This document shows, one piece after another, positions 31,169-40,900 of a stretch of 64,000 nt of DNA (position 1 is its first letter; the number at the start of each line of letters is the position of its first letter). Source of the DNA: Litorilinea aerophila (GTDB lineage Bacteria; Chloroflexota; Anaerolineae; Caldilineales; Caldilineaceae); contig NZ_VIGC02000011.1 of the NCBI RefSeq assembly GCF_006569185.2, positions 1 to 64,000 of the forward strand, written 5' to 3'. The notes below the pieces were generated by a model. The model searched no databases, was not told where the DNA came from, and saw nothing but the letters and a program-made list of their open reading frames with translations. Position numbers and translations under genes: made by a program.

Positions 31169-34100
31169 GTGAGCCGGTTTCACATCTCCCTGTTGGGCCC
31201 CCTGGGGCTCCGACTGGATGACAGCACCGAGATTCATCTGACCGCGCCCCAAAGCCAGGCTTTGTTGGCCTACCTGGCCGCGCCGGACGGGCGGGCAGGC
31301 TATGGTCGGGAGCAGCTGGCTGAGCTCTTCTGGCCGGAACAGCCCGCCCGCACCGGCCGCCAAAACCTGCGCCAGGCCCTGGCCCGCCTGCAACGGGCTC
31401 TGAAGTGGCCACCCGCACCCAAAGGGGACCTGCCGCCCCTCCTCCAGGTCAGCCGCCAGCACATCCGGCTCCACCCGGAACTGGCCATCCAGACAGACCT
31501 GGAGATCTTCCTCGCGGCCGTGGCCACCGCCCAGGAGCATGACCATCCTGAGATAGCTTCCTGTCCCGACTGCGTCCGACGCCTCTCCCATGGAGTCAAC
31601 CTGGTTCAGGGGGAGTTCCTGGCCGGGCTGCCGTCCATCAGTCCCCCGTTTGACGCCTGGGTCATGACATGGCGCGAGCGGCTGAACCAGCACCTGGCCT
31701 GGGCCCTCGGCTGCCTGACACGCCACGCCCTGGAGCGGGGCAACTACGATGCCGCCAGCCTCTACGCCCGGCGGCATCTGGCCCTGGTCCCCCTGGACGA
31801 AGAGGCATGTCGTCGGGCCATGATCGCCCTGGCCCGGTTGGGCAGGCCCCAGGAGGCCGCGGTCTGCTATCAGGCCCTGGCCCAGGCGCTCCAGGAGGCG
31901 GTGCAGGCGCCGCCATCCCAGGAAACCACGGCCCTCTACCGCCAGATCTGCGGCCAGGCCACCGGCGCAACCGACAGCCGTCCACCCCCCACGGTGACCG
32001 GCCTGCCCGTCCAACACACCCCCTTCGTGGGCCGCCGCCAGGAACTGGCTGCGCTGGACGCCTGGCGCGACCGGGGCCGGCCGGGCCTGTTGACCCTGTA
32101 CGGGCCAGGCGGCATGGGCAAGACCCGCCTGGCAGTAGAGTGGGCCGGCCGGGCCGCGGCCCGCTTTGCCGACGGCGTGTGCTTCATCAGCCTGGCCACG
32201 GTGGACACGCCCGACCGGGTCCTCTCGGCCATCGCCGCCGGCCTGGGCCTGGCCTTCCAACTGGCGGGCAACGAACCGGAAGGACACCTCCGCCAGGTTC
32301 TGGCCACCCTGCGGGAACGAGAGCTCCTGCTCGTCCTGGACAACTTCGAACATCTCCTGCCCGCCCGGGATCTGCTCGCCCGCCTGCTGGCCGGCACCGA
32401 GGGAGTCTGGCTCCTGGTTACCTCCCGCACCACCCTGGAGCTGGCAGGGGAAGAGAAGCTGGAGATCCGGGGGCTCCACCGGCCGCCCCCGCCGCCCCAT
32501 CGTCTCCACCAGCCCCCGGTCAATCCTGACGCGTACGATGCCCTCCAGCTCTTCGGACGCTGCGCCCGTCGCATTCAGCCGGCCTTCCACTGGCACGCCC
32601 AGACCCTGGCTGCCGCCAGCCAGATTTGCCAGTTGGTGGGAGGGCTGCCCCTGGCCATCGAACTGGCCGCAGCCACCGTGCGGGAACGGGATGTGACGGC
32701 CCTGGCAGCGGAGCTGTCCCACAACCTGGACATCCTGGCCACCGACATGCCGGACGTCCCCCCGCGCCACCGGAGCCTGCGGGCCATCTTTGCCAGCTCC
32801 TGGGCCATCCTTTCCCACGGGGAACGGCGGGCCTTCACCCGGCTGGCCATCTTCCCTGGCATCATCGACCGGGAAGCCGCCCAGGCTGTGGCCGGCGTGG
32901 ACGAAGCCATGCTGGAGCGCCTGGCTGCACACTCTTTCCTGCGCCGAACCCGGCCAGGGCGCTACGAGATCCACGCCATCCTCCGCCAATACGGCCTGGA
33001 ACAACAGACAACTCGACCGGTCCTGCGCCGGCGCACGGCGGAACGGTTCTGCCGCTACTTCGCCGAACGCCTGGCCACCCACACCCCCGACCTCTTCAGC
33101 AGCCGCATTCGCCAGGCCCGGGATGCCGTCCAGGCCGATCTGGCCAACCTGCGCCAGGCGTGGCAACTCTGCCTGGCCCACGGCTGGCCCGCGTTCCTGG
33201 GCCGCTATATCCCCGGTCTGAGCCGTTTCTACACCATCGCCGGGTTGAGCCATGAGGGAGAGCAGCTCTTCCAGCAGGCCATCCAACAGCTTCAGACCGA
33301 GCCGGCCCGCGGTGGGCATCCAGGGCTTCTGGGGCAACTGCTCACCGCCCAGGCCGGCTGCGCCCTGAATCTGGGCGCCTTCGACCGGTGCATCGCCCAG
33401 GCCCAGGCGGCCTACGACCTGTGGCTGGCCGGGCACCGCTGGCCGGGCGGCGCTGCCGAGGCCCTCCTGTACTGGGGCCGCGCCCTCTGGCGGCTGGGGC
33501 AGCCAGCAGAGGCCCGGCAACGGCTGGAAGAGGGCCTGACCCTGGCCCAGGAGCACGGCCAGCGCCAACAGGAAGCCGAAATCTGGCTGGCCCTGGGTGA
33601 CATTCCCCTGCTGCGGGGCGAGGAGACGGGCGCACACAGTGCCCATGCCTGCTTCAGCCAGGCCCTGGCCCTCTTCCAGGAGACGGGCGACTGGTATGGC
33701 GCCAGCTCGGCCCTGAACAGCCTGGGCTTCCGGGCCGCCGTCCAGGGCGACTATGAGACGGCGGGCCATTATTTTGAACGGGCCCTGGAGCTGTACCGGC
33801 AGATCGACAACCGCCTGGGGCAGAGCACCGTCCTGAACAACCTGGGCAACCTGTACGCCCTGCGGGGAGATTACGACCGGGCCAATGCCTGCCTGCAGGA
33901 GGTGGTTGCCACAGCCCGGTCCACCGGCAACCCCATCGGCGAAGTAAACGCCCTGGTCAACCTGGGCACCAACGCGTTGGATCAGGAAGATGACCAGCGG
34001 GCGGCCAACCTTTTCTGCCAGGCCCTGGAGATCGCCCAGCAAATCGGCTATCGTCGGGGCCTGGGGGCCATCTACAACAATCTGAGCGCCATTGCCCTGC

Positions 34101-34921
34101 GGCGGGGAGCCCTGGCCACCGCCCGCCACTACGCGGAACTCTCCCTGGCGGAAGCCCAGGCGACCGACGACCGCTACTTTGAGTGGCAACGGCTCAACGT
34201 CTTGGGAAACCTGGCCCGCCTCCAGAGGCAGTGGGCGGCGGCCGAGGCCTACCTGCAGGCGGCCCAGACCATCACCCAGGCATTGCCGGCCGCCGCGGCC
34301 CAGGCGACCCTCTCCCTCTCGTGGGGGCTGCTGGCTGAAAGCCGGGGCGATTTGGAGCGGGCCCGAACTGCCCTGCGGGCCGCCCTGACCCAGGGCCAGG
34401 ACAATCAGGAGGTGGCCGTCCAGGCGCTCTTGGGACTGTCCCGGCTGGCCCTGGGCCGGGGGAAGGCCAGGATCGCCATCCAACTGGCTCAGCAGGCCCT
34501 GGAGATGGCCCGGACCCTGGCCGATGGCCAGCAGGTGGCCGCCTGCCTGACCCATCTGGGCCGGGCCTACGAAGCTGGGGAAGAAGGGCCGGCAGCCCAG
34601 GCAGCTTTTGAGGAAGCCCTTTCCCTGCGCCGGACGTTGCAGCAACCCCACCTGGCCCTGGAGCCCCTGGCCGGCATCGCCCGGCACCACCTGCACATGG
34701 GGGAGACGACGGCGGCTCTGACCTGCGCCGAGGAGATCTGGGCCCAGCTTCAAGTCCTGCCGCCGGAATGCACCTGGGACCCAGATGCCATCTACGTCAC
34801 CTGCATCCAGGCCTTCCGCGCCCACGAGGATCCCCGGGCAGCGTACGTCCAGGACGCCTGGAAACAATGGCGAGCAGAGCGGGCGGCGGGGAAGATCTCT
34901 GCCGCCAGATCGCGAGGTTAA
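31169..34921 (+). CDS. BTAD/NB-ARC/TPR giant transcriptional regulator
   Basis: A 1250-residue cytoplasmic regulator of the SARP/AfsR-like class. It has an N-terminal winged helix (about 1-95), a bacterial transcriptional activation domain (about 96-260), an NB-ARC NTPase (Walker A GPGGMGKT at about 311-318; Walker B LLLVLDNFE at about 388) with the GLPLAIELAA block, a winged-helix tail, and a TPR superhelix of ten or more repeats from about residue 680. Inside the BTAD part lies His124-x-His126 followed by Cys132-x2-Cys135, a possible metal site that is also present in the neighbouring paralog. It starts with GTG and is coupled in direction with the next paralog four bases downstream. Confidence 0.9.
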   Translation: MSRFHISLLGPLGLRLDDSTEIHLTAPQSQALLAYLAAPDGRAGYGREQLAELFWPEQPARTGRQNLRQALARLQRALKWPPAPKGDLPPLLQVSRQHIRLHPELAIQTDLEIFLAAVATAQEHDHPEIASCPDCVRRLSHGVNLVQGEFLAGLPSISPPFDAWVMTWRERLNQHLAWALGCLTRHALERGNYDAASLYARRHLALVPLDEEACRRAMIALARLGRPQEAAVCYQALAQALQEAVQAPPSQETTALYRQICGQATGATDSRPPPTVTGLPVQHTPFVGRRQELAALDAWRDRGRPGLLTLYGPGGMGKTRLAVEWAGRAAARFADGVCFISLATVDTPDRVLSAIAAGLGLAFQLAGNEPEGHLRQVLATLRERELLLVLDNFEHLLPARDLLARLLAGTEGVWLLVTSRTTLELAGEEKLEIRGLHRPPPPPHRLHQPPVNPDAYDALQLFGRCARRIQPAFHWHAQTLAAASQICQLVGGLPLAIELAAATVRERDVTALAAELSHNLDILATDMPDVPPRHRSLRAIFASSWAILSHGERRAFTRLAIFPGIIDREAAQAVAGVDEAMLERLAAHSFLRRTRPGRYEIHAILRQYGLEQQTTRPVLRRRTAERFCRYFAERLATHTPDLFSSRIRQARDAVQADLANLRQAWQLCLAHGWPAFLGRYIPGLSRFYTIAGLSHEGEQLFQQAIQQLQTEPARGGHPGLLGQLLTAQAGCALNLGAFDRCIAQAQAAYDLWLAGHRWPGGAAEALLYWGRALWRLGQPAEARQRLEEGLTLAQEHGQRQQEAEIWLALGDIPLLRGEETGAHSAHACFSQALALFQETGDWYGASSALNSLGFRAAVQGDYETAGHYFERALELYRQIDNRLGQSTVLNNLGNLYALRGDYDRANACLQEVVATARSTGNPIGEVNALVNLGTNALDQEDDQRAANLFCQALEIAQQIGYRRGLGAIYNNLSAIALRRGALATARHYAELSLAEAQATDDRYFEWQRLNVLGNLARLQRQWAAAEAYLQAAQTITQALPAAAAQATLSLSWGLLAESRGDLERARTALRAALTQGQDNQEVAVQALLGLSRLALGRGKARIAIQLAQQALEMARTLADGQQVAACLTHLGRAYEAGEEGPAAQAAFEEALSLRRTLQQPHLALEPLAGIARHHLHMGETTAALTCAEEIWAQLQVLPPECTWDPDAIYVTCIQAFRAHEDPRAAYVQDAWKQWRAERAAGKISAARSRG

Positions 34922-34925
34922 CCGT

Positions 34926-36953
34926 ATGACAGGCCTCCAAATCCTCAGCCTGGGGCCGTTCCAGATTTTGGATGGAGAGGAAGTGGTGGAGACCATCACC
35001 GCGCCCAAAGCCCGGGCCCTGCTGGCCTACCTGGCGGCCCGGCACCGCCAGCCCCACTCCCGGCAGGAGCTGGCCGCGCTCCTCTGGCCTGACCACCCGG
35101 AGCCCCAGGCCCGGCAGAACCTCCGCCAGATCCTCCACCGACTGCAGAAGTCCCTCCCCCCCACCGGAGATGACCTGCTCCTCGTGCGGTGGCAGACGGT
35201 CCAGCTCAACGCCCAGGCAGCGGCGCTGGTGGACGTGGCGACCTTCACCGACGAGCTGGCCGCCGTCCACAACCATGGCCATGACGACCCGGCCCGGTGT
35301 GCCCCCTGTTGCCGGCGCCTGGCTGCGGTGATCAGCCTGTACCGGGGGGACTTTTTGGCCGACCTGGATGCAGAGAGCCCGGCCTTTGACGACTGGGTGC
35401 AACTGGAGCGTTCCTGGCTGCGCGGCCAGGCCCAATGGGCACTGGACGTGCTGGTGCGCCATGCCCGGTCAGAAGGGGACTTTGAATCCGTCGCGGCCCT
35501 GGCCCGTCAGCTGCTGGCCATCGACCCCCTGCTGGAGGAGGCCCACCGCCAGCTCATGGAAGCCCTGGCCCATCTGGGGCAGCGGGCCCAGGCCCTGGCC
35601 CACTTCAGCAACGCACGCCGCCTGTTCCAGGAAGAGCTGGGGATGGAGCCCGGTGCGGAGACCTTTGCCCTGGTGGAGGCCATCCGGGCGGATGCCATCG
35701 GCCGGGGGGCGGCGTCGGCCTCTACCGGCCCGGCACCCGAACTCACCGGGCTGGGGAATCAGCTTCCCCTGTCCCGCACTCCATTTGTGGGCCGTGCCAG
35801 GGAGCTGGGCCAGGCGGAGGAGTGGCTGGCCGATCCCCACTGCCACCTGGTAACCCTGGTAGGCACAGATGGGGTCGGGAAGTCCAGGCTGGCGCTGCAA
35901 CTGGCCCGCCGACGGGCACTGGCCTACCCCCACGGTGTCCGCTGCGTGTCCCTGGCCGGGGTCACGACGCCGGCCATGTTCCGCTACGCCCTGGCGGCAG
36001 CCCTGCCGTTGCCCGGTGCTCCCCTGGAAGCCCGGGCAGACGGGCAGCGACTCCTGGCCCATCTCCAGGCCCATCGCATGCTCCTGATCCTGGACCAGTA
36101 CCAGGCGCCCTGGCCTGGCCTGGAGCTGGTGGTGGAGCTGCTCCAGACGGCTCCGGGGCTCCAGTTCCTGATCACCGCGCCCCAGCCCTTGAAGCTCCGG
36201 GCCGAATGGCTGGTGGATGTCCAGGGGTTGCCTGGCGGCGCCCCCGTGTCCGGCGAGCGCCGGCACCTCTTCTTCCAGCTGCTGGCAGCCAGCCAGGAGC
36301 GTGGCTCCCCTGGTGCCCAGGCAGATCGGCTGGCGGAGCAGGTGGGCGAGCTCTGTCAGGGCAATCCCCTGGCCATGGAGCTGGCCGCCGGAGCCGCCTT
36401 CCGGCTGTCCCTGCCCCAACTCCAGGACGAACTGGTCCGCTGGCGGAAGGTGCACCCGGCCGATCCCGTGGCGGCGGCCTTTGAATGTGCCTGGGCCAGC
36501 CTGGATGGGGAGCGACGGCGACGGCTGATGGCCCTGGCCGTCTTTCCGGGGGGCTTTACGCCGGCCGCGGCCTCGACCGTGGCCCAGGCCAGGCCCGAGG
36601 ATCTGCGCCTCCTGGTGAAGACGATGCTGGCTCACCCCGTAGGCCGCATGCTCCCGAGCGGCCCACTCCGCCTGGCCTTCCATGATCGGGTATGGCGTCT
36701 CCTGGCAGAAAAGCTGGCCGCCCATCCAGAGGCCTGGGAGCAGGCCCATCGACGCCTGTGCCGCTTCTTGACCCGGCAGATGAGCCTTTTGGGCGGCGTC
36801 CTCTCCTCCGGGGCACCCGGCAAGGCTCCGGCGTCCCTGGCCGCCGAATGGCTCAACCTCTGCCATGCCCGGGATTGGGCCCATCGCCACTGGCCGGACG
36901 GGCCGGCCAGCCCTCTCCTGGATCAGCTCTCCTGGCTGCCGCGCAACGATTAA
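34926..36953 (+). CDS. BTAD/NB-ARC regulator paralog without TPRs
   Basis: A 675-residue relative of the upstream regulator. It has the winged helix, BTAD domain and NB-ARC-like domain (GTDGVGKSRL at about 313-320; the Walker B region reads LLILDQYQ with a weaker acidic end), then stops about 120 residues after the NPLAMELAA block, so the TPR superhelix is absent. His117-x-His119 and Cys125-x2-Cys128 match the spacing of the first protein exactly. The ATG has GAGG eight bases before it. The tandem order suggests co-expression and possibly a hetero-oligomer in which the short protein modulates the long one (inference). Confidence 0.88.
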   Translation: MTGLQILSLGPFQILDGEEVVETITAPKARALLAYLAARHRQPHSRQELAALLWPDHPEPQARQNLRQILHRLQKSLPPTGDDLLLVRWQTVQLNAQAAALVDVATFTDELAAVHNHGHDDPARCAPCCRRLAAVISLYRGDFLADLDAESPAFDDWVQLERSWLRGQAQWALDVLVRHARSEGDFESVAALARQLLAIDPLLEEAHRQLMEALAHLGQRAQALAHFSNARRLFQEELGMEPGAETFALVEAIRADAIGRGAASASTGPAPELTGLGNQLPLSRTPFVGRARELGQAEEWLADPHCHLVTLVGTDGVGKSRLALQLARRRALAYPHGVRCVSLAGVTTPAMFRYALAAALPLPGAPLEARADGQRLLAHLQAHRMLLILDQYQAPWPGLELVVELLQTAPGLQFLITAPQPLKLRAEWLVDVQGLPGGAPVSGERRHLFFQLLAASQERGSPGAQADRLAEQVGELCQGNPLAMELAAGAAFRLSLPQLQDELVRWRKVHPADPVAAAFECAWASLDGERRRRLMALAVFPGGFTPAAASTVAQARPEDLRLLVKTMLAHPVGRMLPSGPLRLAFHDRVWRLLAEKLAAHPEAWEQAHRRLCRFLTRQMSLLGGVLSSGAPGKAPASLAAEWLNLCHARDWAHRHWPDGPASPLLDQLSWLPRND

Positions 36954-37008
36954 GAAAAGAAGAAACTACCCATTCTATAGATCACTATCTTTGCACTTTA
37001 TTTTCAGC

Positions 37009-37045
37009 CACAGATTGCACAGATAACACGGATTACACAGACAAC
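37009..37045. repeat. CACAGATT-type dispersed repeat
   Basis: Successive CACAGATTG, CACAGATAA, CACGGATTA and CACAGACAA words. Similar stretches occur at 15556-15580, 17051-17088, 30491-30512, 52721-52738 and 61465-61526. It is the first block of the repeat-filled, gene-free interval 36954-37948. Confidence 0.7.
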
Positions 37046-37192
37046 GCCGCATGGGGCGAGTACGCATCTGAGGATGCGCACTCCTCGAAAGGAGCACCAC
37101 CGCCACGCGGAGTCGGCATCCTCAGATGCCGACCCAGTCGCTGCGCAGCCGTTGCCGTCCCTGCACCTGTCCGGATTGGGTGCAACACGTGC

Positions 37193-37318
37193 GTAGGGCG
37201 GGTCTCTGGCCCGCCGTGGGTGGCTGGTTCGACCGCGACAGCGGGCGGGCACGGCGGCCCGCCCCTACGGGAACGGGCGCCCTTCCGGGCACCACCGTGC
37301 GGCCGGAGACCGCACCTA
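37193..37318. repeat. REP-like hairpin cluster (three stems, GTAG/CTAC feet)
   Basis: GTAG at 37193, then an 8-bp stem GGCGGGTC/GGCCCGCC with loop TCT; a spacer; a stem GGGCGGGC/GCCCGCCC; then CCTAC at 37263-37267, making one head-to-head pair. A third, inverted single unit follows (GTGCGGCC/GACCGCAC, then CTAC near 37318). It is the clearest case of covarying stems between fixed GTAG/CTAC ends. Confidence 0.75.
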
Positions 37319-37417
37319 CGAGAGGAGCCGCCATCCGCGCAGATCGGACGCCACGGATATGGGGAGCGGCTGTGAAATCGATGGGGCGGATCTGCAAAGA
37401 TAATGTATAGATGACTC

Positions 37418-37529
37418 CCCTGCAACGCAAGGGCGCAAAGGCGCAAAGAAACGCAGGAGAGAGTAACCCGAATCAGCGTTCATCTGCGTGGGTCAGCGTC
37501 CTCATTTGACCTTTGTGCAGTAGAGCCAT
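37418..37529. repeat. GCGCAAAG and CAGCGTTCATCTGCGT dispersed repeats
   Basis: A GCAAGGGCGCAAAGGCGCAA stretch is followed at 37472-37529 by a 58-base segment starting ATCAGCGTTCATCTGCGT and ending TAGAGCCAT. That segment recurs at 50289-50345 with few differences. It is non-coding. The remaining gap up to 37948 holds an 11-bp inverted repeat (37561-37571 with 37621-37631) and no convincing gene. Confidence 0.75.
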
Positions 37530-37948
37530 GGATGAAACCCGGATGGCCTGTCGCCCCAAAATGACAGAAATTTGTAAGAACTTTCCTGTTTCTGTTCTGT
37601 TAAACTAAACTACGGGCGGTATTTCTGTCATCGGACTTCTCACGGCGGCCATTCCAGAAATGCTGTCCCCTCTTTCGTTCTTCCCGGGTCAGCCGCCATA
37701 TGAAGATGCAGCGCGCCTGTTCCGTGGCCCAGGCACAGCCCGGCCGGCAGCAGATCCTACCAGCGCCCTCTGCAACGACATCCTTCCACCCAATGTGCTG
37801 ATCCCCATCATTCTTGAAGGAGTCCGATATAGAGTCCACAAATTGAGCAGGTGTCCGCAAGTTTTCTTATCTCGCGGGGGAATCTGGTCGTTACCCCTTT
37901 TTCAATAAAGTTATCAGCGATGGATGTTAGGAGACAAGTGAGATCCAC

Positions 37949-40900
37949 ATGACAAAGCCCAACAGATTTATCGCCCCGGTCTGCGCATGGGCATTTGGCC
38001 TGGGTCTGCTCATGGCCCTGGTTACCGGGCTGACTGTGACCCTATCACCCCAACGGGTGACGGCCGCGCCGCTCCCAGTGCCCCATTTTGTCCCCACTCT
38101 GCTCTCGACCACGCCAGACGCTAATGCCCGCCACGTCCCCAGGAACACGGCCGTTTCGGCCAGCTTCCAGGAAGCCATGAACCCATCCTCGGTGACGCCC
38201 AGCACCTTTGTGGTCCACGGCAGCCAGAGCGGCCTCATCGCGGGCACGTATGCTGTCAGCGGAGATGGCCAGACGGTCAGCCTGACCCCAGCAGCCAGCC
38301 TGTTCCCGGGCGAACGGGTGGATGCCATCCTCACCACCGGGCTCGCCAACACCAGCGGCGAACCCCTGGACGCGCCCCATGTCTGGCAGTTCTGGGCCCA
38401 GGCGGGCATCGCCACCGGCATTTACGGCTTCAGTGGCCAGCCCCTGGGCGCAGCCAACCAGCAGAGCTACGCAGTGGCAGCAGGCGACCTCAACCAGGAT
38501 GGCTTTCCCGACCTGGTGGTGGGCAACGCCAAGGCCGGCGGCCACAACACCATCTACCTTAACGATGGCACGGGCTCCTTCGGCACCATCAGCCAGACCC
38601 TGCCCACCCTGGACTCCACCCGCAGCGTCCTGCTGGTCGATATGGACATGGACGGCGACCTGGACCTGGTGGTAGGCAACCACGGCAAGCAAAATTACAT
38701 CTACCTCAACAACGGCAACGGCACCTTTGCCACCCCCGGCCTGCCCTTTGGCCCCGATAACGACACCACCTACTCGCTGGCGGCCGGTGACCTGGACGGC
38801 AACGGAACCATCGACCTGGTGGTGGGCAATGTCATCACCTCGCCCATGGGCATCTACTTCAACAACGGCAACGCCACCTTCTCCAGCCAGAGCTACACCC
38901 TGCCTGTAGAAGGCCAGGTGTGGAGTGTGGCCCTGGGGGATGTGGATGGCGACGGCGACCTGGACCTGGCCGTGGGCAACTATAGCAACCCCAACCAGAT
39001 CTTCCTCAACGACGGCCACGGCAACTTTATCCAGCCCGGCATCAACCTGCGGGACGCGACCGACCTGACCCACCGCCTGGTCCTGGGGGATGTGGACGGC
39101 GACGGCGACCTGGATGCCGTGACAGCCAACGCCGGTCTGAACTACGTCTACTACAACAACGGCGACGGCACCTTCAGCGCCAACCGCCACCCTTTCGGGG
39201 TGAGCTATGACAACAGCATGGGGCTTGCCCTGGGGGATGTGGACGGCGACGGCGACCTGGATGTGGTGGTGGCCAACGACGTGGGCGCAGCCAAGAATCC
39301 GGGCGAAAGCGGCAACGTGGTTTACCTGAACGATGGCGACGGCACCTTTGATACCACCGCCTACCTCTTCGGCGGCGTGAGTGACCGCAGCCAGGCGGTC
39401 GCTCTGGCCGACTTCGACGGCGACGGCGACCTGGATCTGGCGGCCGTCAACGCGGCCATGGCCGGCGAAAATCCCGTTCCCCAGCAGAGCGCGGTCTACT
39501 TCAACGCCAACGCCTCCGATCCGGCCATCACCTTCAGCATGCAACCCACGTCGACCGTCCCCGGCGGCACCGTGCGCTATTTCCTGCGCTTCCAGAACCA
39601 GGGACAGGCTGCCTCGCACCAGGTGATCATCACCATCACCCTGCCCGCCCAGGTCACCATCACCAACATCGAAACCAGCGGCGCGCCCGTCACCATGAGC
39701 GGATCTGGCCAGATCCGGGTCTTCCAGGCGGGCTCCCTGGCCGCCCAGGCATCCGGCCAGATCACGGTAACCGGTACGCTGGTGACCGGCCTGGCGCCGA
39801 ACACCCAGTTCTCCGCGACGGCCAGTATCACCGGCAGCGGTGACGGCTATCTGCTGAACAACAATGCCAGTGCAGTAGGACAGGTACTCAACGGTCCACC
39901 CAACGCGGTGGATGATTCCTTTACCATTCCGGAGGATTCCCCCAATACCGCCCTCTCGGTGCTGGCCAATGATTCAGATCCCAACGGCGATCCCCTCTCC
40001 ATCTACGCAGTAGGGATCCCTGATCACGGCGGCGTGGTGAACTTCAATGCCAGCACCATCACCTATCGACCGGCAGCCAACTTCGCTGGGACGGAAGTCT
40101 TCACCTACACGGCCCGGGATGGACGGGGCGGCTATGGCACGGCCAACGTCATCGTCACCGTCACCCCTGTCAACGACCCGCCCGACGCCCGCAACGACAG
40201 CGCCACCGTGGATGAAGACAGCGGCGACACCTTCATCGATGTGCTGGCCAACGACACCAGCGCGCCGGACACGGGCGAAACCCTCACCGTGATCGCGGTG
40301 GGCACGCCCAGCCGGGGCGGCACGGTCAGCTTCACACCGGGCGGTGTCACCTATCGACCGGCGCCGAACTACAACGGAGTCGAGACTTTCACCTACACCA
40401 TCAGCGACGGCAACGGCGGCACCGACTCCGCCCAGGTTACCGTCACCGTCAACCCGGTCAACGACCCGCCCGACGCCCGGGACGACACCGCCACAGTGGA
40501 CGAGGATAGCCAGGACAACCTGATCAACGTTCTTCAAAACGACCGCATCACGCCGGATGTCGATGAGATTCTGACAGTCATCGCAGTGGGCACCCCCAGC
40601 CAGGGCGGCACCGCCACCCTCACCGGCGGCCAGGTCCGCTACACGCCGGCGCCCAACTTCTTCGGCATCGAGACCTTCACCTACACCATCAGCGACGGCA
40701 ATGGCGGCACCGACTCCGCCCAGGTCACCGTCACCGTCAACCCTGTCAACGACCCGCCCGACGCGCGGGACGATACCGCCACAGTGGACGAGGACAGCCA
40801 AAACAACCTGATCAACGTCCTGGCCAACGACACCAGCGCGCCGGACACGGGCGAGACCCTGACCGTCACTGCGGTGGGCACCCCCAGCCAGGGCGGCACC

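Noticed and set aside
30497-35008. A very long open frame (1503 codons) on the minus strand opposite the first BTAD regulator
   Set aside because: It mirrors the codon structure of a clearly real GC-rich gene on the plus strand, is Gly/Gln/Val-rich without domains, and covers two plus-strand genes.
37600-37860. A possible 86-residue protein on the minus strand in the repeat-filled gap
   Set aside because: No ribosome site, no recognisable motif, and it includes part of an inverted repeat; composition is unlike neighbouring genes.
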